A stretch of DNA of 28,690 nucleotides from positions 1 to 28,690 of the forward strand of contig DALYJJ010000079.1 in NCBI GenBank assembly GCA_031969915.1, read 5' to 3'. The notes beneath the pieces were generated by a model that had not been told where the DNA came from, did not search any database, and saw only the letters and a list, made by a program, of their open reading frames with translations. The DNA comes from DALYJJ01 sp031969915. Lineage in GTDB: Bacteria; Acidobacteriota; Terriglobia; Bryobacterales; Bryobacteraceae. Both the position numbers and the translations under genes were made by a program. This document shows, in pieces, positions 13,915-21,035 of the stretch (the first letter of the stretch is position 1; every line of letters starts with the position of its first letter).

Positions 13915-15018
13915 GTGGCAGGACAAATCGTCGCACGCGGAAAAGGGAAATGGATGGTCCGAGCGTTCCTCGGGCGGGACCCGCAGACCAAGCAAAGGCT
14001 GTTCCAGAACAAGATGGTCCACGGCAGCAAACGTGACGCGGAAAAAGTTCTTGCAGAGATGCTACGCGAACGCGATTTGGGAGGTGTCCTGGTCGTCGAG
14101 AAGGTGGCCATCGGTTCACTCCTCGACGACTTGGTCGAGGACTACAGGATCAACGGCAAGCGTGTGGACTGGTGCGAACTCGTGGTGAGGACCCACTTGA
14201 GGCCCTTCTTCGGCAGCGTGCTGGCGTCGAAACTCACGACGGACCTCGCCCGGAAGTACATTGCTGCTCGCCAGACAAAGGGCGTAGCGAATTCGACGGT
14301 TAACCGCGAACTCTCCCTCCTCCGGCGCGCTCTCAACTTGGGGCGCATGTCGACGCCGCCCAAGGTTGCCAGAGTTCCATTCATCCCAAAGCTGGAGGAG
14401 AACAACGTTCGAAAAGGCTTCTTCGAGGATGCACAGTACAGATCGCTCCTCCGTGAGTTGCCCGTCGAACTGAAGCCCATTCTCGCCTTCGCCTACTACA
14501 CAGGATGCCGCCGCGGTGAGATTCTCAAGCTTCAGTGGTCACAAGTGGACCTTTCTCATCGACTCGTCCGACTGGAGCCCGGCACCACCAAGAACGACGA
14601 GGCCAGGATCATTCCGCTTGTCTCGGAACTCCTCACCATCCTCCAGGACCAAAAGCGTCTCCGGGATTCACAGTATCCGCAGTGCGAGTGGGTCTTCTTT
14701 CGTGAGGGTGAGCCGATCCGCTCGTTCAAAGCGTCCTGGGCCGTCGCATGCGTCCGGGCAGGTCTGGCGGATGCGGGCGGAGAGCCTACCAAGCTCTTTC
14801 ATGATCTCCGCCGGACGGGCGTCCGCAATCTGGTCCGTGCGGGTGTTCCGGAAGCGGTCGCGATGCGCATCTCGGGGCACAAAACCAGGGCGGTCTTCGA
14901 TCGCTACAACATCGTTTCGGAATCGGACCTAACCGACGCCGCCGAGAAGTTGGATCAGCATATCCGTCGCCGCCGAACCCAAGACCAAAAACCCGACGGG
15001 GGCGACGACGAGTCGTAG
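13915..15018 (+). CDS. int: Tyrosine recombinase / phage-type integrase
   Basis: A 367-residue site-specific recombinase that cuts and rejoins DNA at attachment sites through a tyrosine-DNA intermediate. The N-terminus (about 7-35, GKGKWMVRAFLGRDPQTKQR) is an AP2-like arm-binding domain, followed by a core-binding SAM-like domain (about 68-145). The catalytic domain has the full set: R199 in YYTGCRRGEIL, K226 in TTKND, H296 and R299 in HDLRRTG, H322 in SGHK and Y331 in FDRYN. It is therefore probably active. The start is GTG at 13915. It sits 233 nt from the 3' end of a tRNA-Leu gene, the classic position of an island integrase that uses the tRNA 3' end as attB. The divergent HTH gene is a probable excisionase. 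Confidence 0.93.
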   Translation: MAGQIVARGKGKWMVRAFLGRDPQTKQRLFQNKMVHGSKRDAEKVLAEMLRERDLGGVLVVEKVAIGSLLDDLVEDYRINGKRVDWCELVVRTHLRPFFGSVLASKLTTDLARKYIAARQTKGVANSTVNRELSLLRRALNLGRMSTPPKVARVPFIPKLEENNVRKGFFEDAQYRSLLRELPVELKPILAFAYYTGCRRGEILKLQWSQVDLSHRLVRLEPGTTKNDEARIIPLVSELLTILQDQKRLRDSQYPQCEWVFFREGEPIRSFKASWAVACVRAGLADAGGEPTKLFHDLRRTGVRNLVRAGVPEAVAMRISGHKTRAVFDRYNIVSESDLTDAAEKLDQHIRRRRTQDQKPDGGDDES

Positions 15019-15117
15019 ATCGCCGCCCGATCCACCCTCCACCGCATCTTCACGGCCCTCGGCCGTCACTTCAACTGTGCTTCGAATCCCCGTCTCCGAG
15101 TCGCGCCCGCGACGCCA

Positions 15118-15193
15118 GGTGTGACAGAAACAGTCACACCAAAACTGGGGTCAACGGAACGGAATTCAAAATTTGTCACACTATAGTCACACC
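15118..15193. repeat. Cluster of GTCACAC repeats between integrase and tRNA
   Basis: GGTGTGAC (15118-15125) and GTCACACC (15133-15140) form a perfect 8-bp inverted repeat around a 7-nt loop. GTCACAC recurs at 15175-15181 and 15186-15192. The cluster lies just inside the presumed attachment site, where arm-type sites of integrase or excisionase are expected. Confidence 0.5.
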
Positions 15194-15202
15194 AACGCGA
15201 AA

Positions 15203-15223
15203 ACGCCCTCCGATGGAGGGCGT
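15203..15223 (-). terminator. Hairpin terminator downstream of tRNA-Leu
   Basis: Perfect 9-bp arms ACGCCCTCC (15203-15211) and GGAGGGCGT (15215-15223) enclose a 3-nt loop. Read on the minus strand the hairpin ends in a short T run (TTTT), so it should stop transcription of the tRNA about 30 nt after its end. Confidence 0.7.
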
Positions 15224-15251
15224 CAGAATCTCTGTAACTTATTGATTTTAT

Positions 15252-15338
15252 TGGTGCGGATGAGAGGACTTGAACCTCCACTCCCTTGCGAGAACTAGAA
15301 CCTGAATCTAGCGCGTCTGCCAATTCCGCCACATCCGC
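15252..15338 (-). tRNA. tRNA-Leu (anticodon CAG)
   Basis: On the minus strand the acceptor stem is GCGGATG at the 5' end pairing with CATCCGC near the 3' end, followed by the discriminator A and an encoded CCA. The anticodon stem CTAGA/TCTAG encloses TTCAGGT, giving anticodon CAG for CUG codons. A long variable arm, as in all leucine tRNAs, and the GGTTCAAGTCC T-loop are present. The tRNA is complete. The integrase on its 3' side makes it the likely insertion site of the island. Confidence 0.96.
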
Positions 15339-15360
15339 ACGATGGGTGGGTTACCTCTTT

Positions 15361-15390
15361 ATTGTCGGGGAGAACACAGGGGGGTGTCAA
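15361..15390 (-). promoter_or_regulatory. Promoter of tRNA-Leu inside the end of the phosphatase gene
   Basis: On the minus strand a perfect -35 TTGACA (15385-15390) and GACAAT (15361-15366) are 18 nt apart, and the tRNA begins 22 nt downstream. The -35 overlaps the stop codon of the phosphatase gene. Confidence 0.6.
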
Positions 15391-15806
15391 ATCGCCCGGC
15401 CGGGCTCTTTCTTCGCCTGCCGCAGCGTGAGGATCAGCCGCATCACGGCGTTTTCCACCTCATCGCGGATCTTGCGATGAACCTCTTCACTGTGGCCCAT
15501 GGGATCCTTGATCGCCCAATCGATCCGATGGACCGGCCCGGTGAAGTCAAGCGGGAAGCCGCTCATATTGACGACGATAGCGAAGTTGCCTGGCGAGGTG
15601 ATCTCCACCGGCTTCGGAAACTGCGTGTCGAGTTCGATGTTCTTCTCGCGCATGACGCGCCGCGTAACGTCCGGGATCTCGTTGGCGGGAGACAGGCCTC
15701 CACTCACCGGCTCAATGACATCACTGCCATATTTGCGGGCGAACGCCTCAGCCATCTGGCTGCGGCACGCATTGCCGACGCACACGAACAAAACCCTTAC
15801 CGCCAC
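15387..15806 (-). CDS. Low-molecular-weight protein tyrosine phosphatase / arsenate reductase-like protein
   Basis: A 139-residue protein of the LMW-PTP/ArsC fold. The P-loop is VCVGNACRS with the nucleophile C9 and R15, and the general-acid loop is DWAIKDPMG with D101. Members either dephosphorylate tyrosine in proteins or reduce arsenate via thioredoxin. The arsenate reductases carry two further redox cysteines near residues 80-90. Here that region (VVNMSGFPLDFTG) has none: M81 stands where the first would be expected. A phosphatase, or a reductase with another thiol partner, is therefore more likely. It overlaps the preceding pdxT by 10 nt and ends the vitamin B6 operon, although it has no known part in B6 synthesis. 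Confidence 0.82.
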   Translation of the reverse strand: MAVRVLFVCVGNACRSQMAEAFARKYGSDVIEPVSGGLSPANEIPDVTRRVMREKNIELDTQFPKPVEITSPGNFAIVVNMSGFPLDFTGPVHRIDWAIKDPMGHSEEVHRKIRDEVENAVMRLILTLRQAKKEPGRAI

Positions 15807-16366
15807 GCTCGCACTCTCTCCAGGAACAGGCTGTGCACGCTGTCGTCTGATGTCAGTTCGGGGTGAAAGGTTGCGACCAGATGCCGGCCGAAGTCGACCA
15901 GGACCGGATCGTCCTGGTAACGGGCCAGGACGCGGGCGCCGTCGCCGAGTCGCCGGATGATCGGCGCGCGGATGAAAACCGCTTCGATCTCGCGCTCCTC
16001 CACCGCAATGCGGGCCACGCGGCTATCGAGTTGACGGCCGTAAGCGTTCCGCTCGACGGCCATATCGACCAGAGCCAACGATTCCTGGGCCGGGTGCGAC
16101 ACCTCGCTCGCCAACAGGATTGCGCCCGCGCAAGTGCCGAATATGGGCCGCTGCCCGCCGTATTCGCGCAACGGCTCGAAGAGCGACTCCAGACGCAACA
16201 GCTTGAGCATGGTTGTGCTCTCGCCGCCGGGAATGACGAGCCCCGCGGCTCGGCCCAGTTCCTCGACGGTGCGCACGGGAAACGGATCGGCGCCCGCGCG
16301 GGCGAGCGCCTTCTGGTGGGCTTCAAAATCGCCCTGGAGGGCGAGTACTCCGACCGGCACGCTCAC
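15797..16366 (-). CDS. pdxT: Pyridoxal 5'-phosphate synthase, glutaminase subunit PdxT
   Basis: A 189-residue class I glutamine amidotransferase. It hydrolyses glutamine and passes ammonia to PdxS, which makes pyridoxal 5'-phosphate from ribose 5-phosphate and glyceraldehyde 3-phosphate. Seen in the sequence: GVLALQGDFEAH near the start, the oxyanion motif PGGEST (46-51), the nucleophile C79 in FGTCAGAILLA, and H168 and E170 in TFHPEL, completing the triad. Length is normal. The start is GTG at 16366, 4 nt after the pdxS stop; a second GTG 6 nt later is possible. It overlaps the next gene by 10 nt. Confidence 0.96.
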   Translation of the reverse strand: MSVPVGVLALQGDFEAHQKALARAGADPFPVRTVEELGRAAGLVIPGGESTTMLKLLRLESLFEPLREYGGQRPIFGTCAGAILLASEVSHPAQESLALVDMAVERNAYGRQLDSRVARIAVEEREIEAVFIRAPIIRRLGDGARVLARYQDDPVLVDFGRHLVATFHPELTSDDSVHSLFLERVRAWR

Positions 16367-16370
16367 GCCG

Positions 16371-17258
16371 CTACCAGCCTCGGGTCTGCATCAGCTCGCC
16401 CTCGGGCAGCTTGGAAACGTCAAGTCCGGGCATCGCCGCACCGAGTTCTTCGCTCGCCTCGAGGAGCTTCACCGGATCCTGGTAATAGGTGGCCGCCTTG
16501 ACGATCGCACGCGCGCGGGTCTCCGGGTCGCTGCTCTTGAAGATGCCGGAGCCGACGAACACGGCCTCCGCGCCGAGCTGCATGACGAGCGCAGCGTCGG
16601 CGGGCGTGGCGATGCCGCCCGCGGAGAAATTGGGCACCGGGAGCTTGCCCTTGGCGGCCACGAACTCGACGAGTTCCAGCGGCGCTTGCAGCTTCTTCGA
16701 TTCGTGCACCAGTTCCTCGCGGCCGAGCACGGTGAGTTGCCTCATTTCCTTCACGATGGTCCGGATGTGGCGGACGGCTTCGACAATGTTGCCCGAGCCG
16801 GCTTCGCCCTTGGTGCGGATCATCGCCGCGCCCTCGGCGATACGGCGCAGGGCCTCGCCGAGATTCCGCGCGCCGCATACGAAGGGCACTTTGAAGTCGC
16901 GCTTATCGATGTGGTGCTCTTCGTCGGCGGGAGTGAGCACTTCGCTTTCGTCGATGTAATCGACTTCGAGCGCCTCGAGAATCCGCGCCTCGGTGAAGTG
17001 GCCGATCCGTGCTTTCGCCATCACCGGGATGCTCACGGCGTCCATGATTTCGCGGATCACACGAATCGCAGCCATGCGGGCCACGCCGCCTTCCTTGCGG
17101 ATGTCGGCGGGAACCCGCTCCAGGGCCATCACGGCCGAGGCGCCCGCCTTTTCAGCGATCACCGCTTGTTCCGCGTTGGTGACGTCCATAATGACGCCGC
17201 CCTTGAGCATTTCCGCCAGGCCGACCTTGACCCGGAACGTTTCATCGAGATAGTTCAT
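16371..17258 (-). CDS. pdxS: Pyridoxal 5'-phosphate synthase subunit PdxS
   Basis: A 295-residue (beta/alpha)8 barrel enzyme, the synthase core of the DXP-independent vitamin B6 route. The catalytic residues of the family are in place: D25 in VIMDVTN, K82 in PVMAKARIGH, which forms the sugar-phosphate imine, and K150 in MIRTKGEAGSGN, which takes over the intermediate. The phosphate-binding loops NFSAGGIATPADAA and AVFVGSGIFKS are also conserved. Twelve such subunits assemble with PdxT. The ATG has a strong GGAGGAG ribosome site. It follows pdxR by 27 nt, on the same strand. Confidence 0.97.
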   Translation of the reverse strand: MNYLDETFRVKVGLAEMLKGGVIMDVTNAEQAVIAEKAGASAVMALERVPADIRKEGGVARMAAIRVIREIMDAVSIPVMAKARIGHFTEARILEALEVDYIDESEVLTPADEEHHIDKRDFKVPFVCGARNLGEALRRIAEGAAMIRTKGEAGSGNIVEAVRHIRTIVKEMRQLTVLGREELVHESKKLQAPLELVEFVAAKGKLPVPNFSAGGIATPADAALVMQLGAEAVFVGSGIFKSSDPETRARAIVKAATYYQDPVKLLEASEELGAAMPGLDVSKLPEGELMQTRGW

Positions 17259-17285
17259 TGGCTCCTCCCAGACAGCCGCGCGGCG

Positions 17286-18749
17286 TTAGACCAGCGCGGG
17301 CGCGTTGTTGAATTCCCTTCCCCCGCCGGCCGAGTGTTCCAGTTCGGCGGCGAAGACCTTGCCGAGCGTGGCGACGCCGCGGCGGATGGTGTCGGGCGCG
17401 AGGCCCGCGAAACTGAGACGTAGCGCGCGCGGCTCGCGCCGTGAGACTTCGAAGAAACGGCCGGGCAGGTACGATACGCCTTCGCGCGCTGCGCGCGGCT
17501 GCAGTTCCCCCGCATCGAGCGGCGCGGGCAGCCGGACCCACACGTTCATGCCGCCTTCCGGGCGGGTGAAATCGGCGCCCGGCGGCAAATGCTTCTCGCA
17601 CGCACCCAGCACCGCGCGCAGACACGCCGCACCGTGCGCCAGTACGCGCGTCCGGTGGGCGGCGAGACGGCCGGAGGTGGCGAAACGCAGCATGACCGCC
17701 TGCGAGAGTTGGTCGGTATGCAGGTCACACCACTGCTTGGCTTCCGCCAGTCTGGAGACCAGCGCGCGCGGCGCAATCACCCAGCCGACGCGAAGGCCCG
17801 GGAACGCGATTTTCGAAAAGCTCTTGAGGAGCACCACGCTGCCGGATTCATCCAGTTCCTTGAGCGTGGGCAGCGGCTGGCCGCTGTAGCGCAACTCACC
17901 GTACGTGTCGTTCTCCACCAGCACCACACCAGCGCCCACGGTGGCGCGAAGGGCCGCGAGGCGAGCCGCGCGGGGCATCGTGGTCCCGGTGGGGTTATGG
18001 AAGTTCGGTGTCAGGACAACCAGGCGAGGCCGCTCACGCTCGACCGCGCGGGCCAGGGCGTCGACATCCACTCCGGCCGCGGTCATCGGCACGCCGAGAA
18101 CTCGCGCTCCGGAATGAGCGAGGATATTGCGCAGGCCGTGGTAGACGGGGTCTTCCAACAAGACCGTATCGCCGGTGGAGATCAGAACGCGCTGCAGCAG
18201 ATCGAGCGCCTGTTGCGCGCCGTTCGAAACCAGCACGTCGTCGGCCGCGCGGGCCACACCCGCCGCTTTGGCCTCCTCCATCAGATACCGGCGCAGCGGC
18301 CCGTAGCCGGCCGGAGATCCGAGTTGGAGGATGTGCGCAGCTTCGGGCCCCCGAATCACCTCTTCGCAGGTGGCGCGAAACGGATCGAGCGGAAACAGTT
18401 GCTCACTCGGCCGGGAGGCGGCAAAACTGATCGCCGCTTCGCCGGCGGCGGGCGCATCCAGAGGCGGCAGCATGGATTCCCAGCGCACGCCGCCGAGGGG
18501 CGCTCCCGGCCGTTCGACAAAACTGCCGCGGCCGACGTGACCGCGCACCAGGCCCTCCGCCTCCAGCAGCTCATAGGCGGCGGAAACCGTGGCCCGGTTC
18601 AGGCCAAGCGACCCAGCCAATTCGCGAGTGGCGGGCAGGCGCGCTCCGTGCTCCAGGCGGCCTTCCAGAATCGCGGACCGGATTTGCTCGCATAATTGCC
18701 GGTACAAGGGCTCAGAAGCGTCCGCGTCGAGATGAAGCCGGGGCAGCAT
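17286..18749 (-). CDS. pdxR: MocR/GntR-family regulator with aminotransferase domain, PdxR-type
   Basis: A 487-residue protein in two parts. Residues 1-80 are a GntR winged HTH (PLYRQLCEQIRSAILEGRLEHGARLPATRELAGSLGLNRATVSAAYELLEAEGLV). Residues about 105-475 are a fold-type I aminotransferase domain with NPTGTTMPR, D281-x-Y283 and the PLP lysine K313 in LLKSFSKIAFPGLRVGW. In this family PLP binding switches DNA binding, so PdxR turns pdxST on when PLP is short. Being directly upstream of pdxS and pdxT, and codirectional rather than divergent, it probably autoregulates the whole operon. Three ATTGGCT elements lie just ahead of its start. It could regulate another PLP-related pathway, but the neighbours argue for B6. 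Confidence 0.88.
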   Translation of the reverse strand: MLPRLHLDADASEPLYRQLCEQIRSAILEGRLEHGARLPATRELAGSLGLNRATVSAAYELLEAEGLVRGHVGRGSFVERPGAPLGGVRWESMLPPLDAPAAGEAAISFAASRPSEQLFPLDPFRATCEEVIRGPEAAHILQLGSPAGYGPLRRYLMEEAKAAGVARAADDVLVSNGAQQALDLLQRVLISTGDTVLLEDPVYHGLRNILAHSGARVLGVPMTAAGVDVDALARAVERERPRLVVLTPNFHNPTGTTMPRAARLAALRATVGAGVVLVENDTYGELRYSGQPLPTLKELDESGSVVLLKSFSKIAFPGLRVGWVIAPRALVSRLAEAKQWCDLHTDQLSQAVMLRFATSGRLAAHRTRVLAHGAACLRAVLGACEKHLPPGADFTRPEGGMNVWVRLPAPLDAGELQPRAAREGVSYLPGRFFEVSRREPRALRLSFAGLAPDTIRRGVATLGKVFAAELEHSAGGGREFNNAPALV

Positions 18750-18773
18750 GAGGCAGAAATTTCATTCAACCAT

Positions 18774-18814
18774 ATTGGCTCGCTCCAAGCAAGCCAATCA
18801 TCCGCGGATTGGCT
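18774..18814. promoter_or_regulatory. Triple ATTGGCT element, candidate PdxR binding site
   Basis: ATTGGCT at 18774-18780, AGCCAATC at 18792-18799 and GATTGGCT at 18807-18814 make two nested inverted repeats and one direct repeat within 41 bp. They lie in the 81-bp gap between the divergent pdxR and RidA-like genes. MocR regulators are known to use mixed direct and inverted half-sites. Confidence 0.55.
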
Positions 18815-18818
18815 CTGC

Positions 18819-18824
18819 TACAAT
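18819..18824 (+). promoter_or_regulatory. -10 hexamer TACAAT for the RidA-like gene
   Basis: TACAAT ends 6 nt before the ATG at 18831, implying a leaderless transcript. The nearest ATTGGCT element is immediately upstream, so PdxR could affect both directions. Confidence 0.45.
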
Positions 18825-18830
18825 CCGCCC

Positions 18831-19985
18831 ATGGGACGGAGGGAGTGGCTAAGCGGAGCGGTCGCACTGATGCTCGTCGCGGGGGCGCTGACGCCGCTTG
18901 AGGGCCAACGGCGAAAGAAGAAGGCTGAGGAAGAGCCCCCGACGCAGGTATTGGAGCAACTGCCCGAGCCGCCGGCGGTGGTGGTGGCCGATTCGACGCG
19001 CCTGGCGTTCCACCTGGCGCCGCTCTCGGCGCGAGGCCTTTTGTCCCGCCAAGTACGGGACGGCATCCGGGAGATCGCGCGCCAGGCGCGTGGCAACGCG
19101 ATCGTAAAGCTGAGGGCGTTTGTGGCGGGCACCGGCGACCTGCGGCGTGTCCAAACCATCGTGAGCGAAGAGTTCGCGGAGAAGCGGGTTTCGCTCCCGG
19201 CGCTGAGCGTCATCCAGGTGGGGGCGCTGCCCATGGAGGGCGCGCAGGTGCTGCTGGAAGCGGTTTCGGCGGATCGCAAGACCGTGAACCCTGGCGGACT
19301 GGCGTTTATCGCGGGACAGGTAGCCACGTCCGAGGAAGCTTCCGTGACGGTCGGCGCGATGGTGCGAAAGTCGGTCGCGCAGATCGGGGCCGCGTTGCGC
19401 GGCGTCTCTCTGGGCGCCAAGGACGTGATGCGCGTCACCTGCTTTGTAAGTTCGCTCGACGACCACGCGGCGTCGGCGCAGGCGGTGGCCTCGGAGTTTC
19501 CGCAGGCGCCCGCGACGTTCGTGCAATTGCAGCGCATTCCGGCGAATCCGCTCAGCGAATGCGAAGCGGTGGCGCGCTTGAACGAGGCGCCGGGCAACGC
19601 GGTGAAACTGGTGAACCCGGAAGGGCTGACGGTTTCGCCGAACTACTCGCAGGTGGCGCTGGTGGGTCCGGGACGGATCGCGATGACCGGAGCGCAGATG
19701 GCGTTCGGCGCCAAGGAAGAAGACGTCCGCCTGGCGTTCCAGCGCATGGAGAAGACGCTCGACACGGTGAAGACCTCGCAAAAGAACGTCTTCATGACCA
19801 ACTACTATCCGCTCTCGCAGCGCGCGGCGGAGATGATCCGGAAGGTACGCTTCGATTTCGTCGATAAGGCGAAGCCGCCGGCCAGCACGCTGCTCCTGTT
19901 TGAGGGCCTGCCGTCGCTGGACGCTTCGCTCTCGATCGAGGTCCTCGCTCTTGTGTCCGGTGGGCCGCAAGCGTCCTCGGATTGA
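18831..19985 (+). CDS. Exported protein with three tandem RidA/YjgF-like domains
   Basis: A 384-residue protein beginning with a signal peptide (MGRREWLSGAVALMLVAGALTPLEGQ) and a lysine-rich linker. Three RidA-like segments follow: about 50-145 (weak), about 145-255 (NPGGLAFIAGQVATSEE ... RVTCFVSSLDDHAASAQAVASEF ... CEAVARL) and about 258-380 (NPEGLTVSPNYSQVALVGPGRIAMTGAQMAFG). RidA hydrolyses reactive imines made by PLP enzymes. The substrate-binding arginine of canonical RidA (in PARS) is not seen in domains 1 and 2, where P-A-L-S and P-A-T-F occur, so deaminase activity is doubtful. The frame is open upstream to 18696, but the ATG at 18831 is chosen because it begins the signal peptide. 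Divergence from a PLP-sensing regulator fits a B6-related link, which is inference. Confidence 0.75.
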   Translation: MGRREWLSGAVALMLVAGALTPLEGQRRKKKAEEEPPTQVLEQLPEPPAVVVADSTRLAFHLAPLSARGLLSRQVRDGIREIARQARGNAIVKLRAFVAGTGDLRRVQTIVSEEFAEKRVSLPALSVIQVGALPMEGAQVLLEAVSADRKTVNPGGLAFIAGQVATSEEASVTVGAMVRKSVAQIGAALRGVSLGAKDVMRVTCFVSSLDDHAASAQAVASEFPQAPATFVQLQRIPANPLSECEAVARLNEAPGNAVKLVNPEGLTVSPNYSQVALVGPGRIAMTGAQMAFGAKEEDVRLAFQRMEKTLDTVKTSQKNVFMTNYYPLSQRAAEMIRKVRFDFVDKAKPPASTLLLFEGLPSLDASLSIEVLALVSGGPQASSD

Positions 19986-19991
19986 TAGAAT
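19983..19991 (+). promoter_or_regulatory. Extended -10 TGATAGAAT before the sugar kinase
   Basis: The motif overlaps the stop codon of the RidA-like gene and ends 9 nt before the kinase ATG at 20001. The kinase may thus have its own transcript with a very short leader. Confidence 0.35.
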
Positions 19992-20000
19992 CACACCGAT

Positions 20001-21035
20001 ATGTCCGCAAAGACCGTAGTCACCTTCGGTGAGATCATGCTGCGCCTGGCCCCGCCGGGCTTTGAACGCTTCCTGCAATCGCCGCAATTCGTCGCCACCT
20101 GGGGAGGGGGCGAAGCGAACGTCGCCGTCTCGCTGGCCGGGTTTGGACAGCCAGCGCGGTACGTGACCGTTGTTCCGCAGAACCCGATTGCCGACGCGAT
20201 GATCGCCGAACTGCGGCGCTTCGGAGTGGACACGTCGGGCATCGTTCGCGGGAAAGGGCGCCTGGGGATCTACTTCCTGGAGGCAGGCGCGAATCAGCGG
20301 CCTTCGAAAGTGGTCTACGACCGCGAGGGAGCAGCCATTGCCCTCGCCAAACCCGGCGACATCGACTGGGTGAAATGTTTCGAAGGCGCGGGCTGGTTTC
20401 ACGTCACCGGGATCACGCCGGCGTTAAGCCAGTCGGCGGCGGACCTGTCCATTGAGGCGCTCCGGAAGGCGAAGGAACTCGGCCTGACCACGTCGTTGGA
20501 TCTGAACTACCGCAAGAACCTTTGGAAGTACGGCAAGAAGGCCCACGATGTGATGCCGGAGTTGTTCCGGCACGTGGATGTCGGCATCGCCAATGAGGAA
20601 GACTGCCAGATGTCACTCGGCATCTCCTCGGCCGCGGACGTACATGCGGGTGAACTCGACCGGGACCAATACCGGGCGCTGGCGGAGAAGGTTTTGGAAC
20701 TCTACCCCGGCCTCGCCAAGATGGCGATCACGCTCCGTGAGTCACGGAGCGCTTCGCACAACGGGTGGTCGGCTTGCTTGCACAACCGTTCCGAGTTCCT
20801 GCTGAGCCGGCACTATGAGATCACGCACATCGTGGATCGGGTGGGCGGCGGCGATTCCTTCGCCGGCGGTCTGATCTACGGAATGCTCAACCTCGCTTCC
20901 GACGCCGGCGCGCTGGAGTTCGCCGTCGCGGCGAGCTGCCTGAAACACTCGATCCCCGGCGACTTCAACCGGTTCACGGTGGACGAGGTCAACGGCCTGC
21001 TCCAGGGCGGCGGCTCGGGACGCGTGCAGCGCTGA
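20001..21035 (+). CDS. kdgK: PfkB-family sugar kinase, probably 2-keto-3-deoxygluconate kinase
   Basis: A 344-residue ribokinase-fold enzyme that phosphorylates a sugar with ATP. N-terminal signature: FGEIMLRLAPPG (9-20) and WGGGEANVAVSLAGFG (34-49). C-terminal signature: DRVGGGDSFAGGLIYG with catalytic base D285. The FGEIMLRL start, the FLEAGANQRPSKVVYDREGAA segment and DLNYRKNLW are typical of KDG kinases in the Entner-Doudoroff/uronate route (product 2-keto-3-deoxy-6-phosphogluconate). Fructokinase-like specificity cannot be excluded. Start is the ATG 15 nt after the RidA-like gene. It ends immediately next to the end of the convergent DUF1080 gene. Confidence 0.85.
   Translation: MSAKTVVTFGEIMLRLAPPGFERFLQSPQFVATWGGGEANVAVSLAGFGQPARYVTVVPQNPIADAMIAELRRFGVDTSGIVRGKGRLGIYFLEAGANQRPSKVVYDREGAAIALAKPGDIDWVKCFEGAGWFHVTGITPALSQSAADLSIEALRKAKELGLTTSLDLNYRKNLWKYGKKAHDVMPELFRHVDVGIANEEDCQMSLGISSAADVHAGELDRDQYRALAEKVLELYPGLAKMAITLRESRSASHNGWSACLHNRSEFLLSRHYEITHIVDRVGGGDSFAGGLIYGMLNLASDAGALEFAVAASCLKHSIPGDFNRFTVDEVNGLLQGGGSGRVQR

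Larger units (their letters stand above)
1..15254. mobile_element. tRNA-Leu-integrated genomic island (right part; left end outside window)
   Basis: A complete tyrosine recombinase and excisionase-like gene lie at the 3' end of tRNA-Leu, with defence genes (AbiE), split regulators and unknown genes further left. Beyond the tRNA the content turns to core metabolism. I found no second copy of the tRNA 3' end in 1-15000, so the left attachment site must lie outside the window. Whether the nickel cluster belongs to the island is inferred from continuity only. Confidence 0.5.

Noticed and set aside
15066..15332. Minus-strand frame starting MAELADALDSGSS
   Set aside because: This is the well-known false protein read from a leucine tRNA gene; the tRNA is real.
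16134..17423. 429-codon plus-strand frame opposite pdxS and pdxT
   Set aside because: Shadow of clear enzymes; low-complexity product.
18849..20402. 517-codon minus-strand frame opposite the RidA-like and kinase genes
   Set aside because: Arg/His-rich product without domains, opposite two well-supported genes; an effect of high GC.
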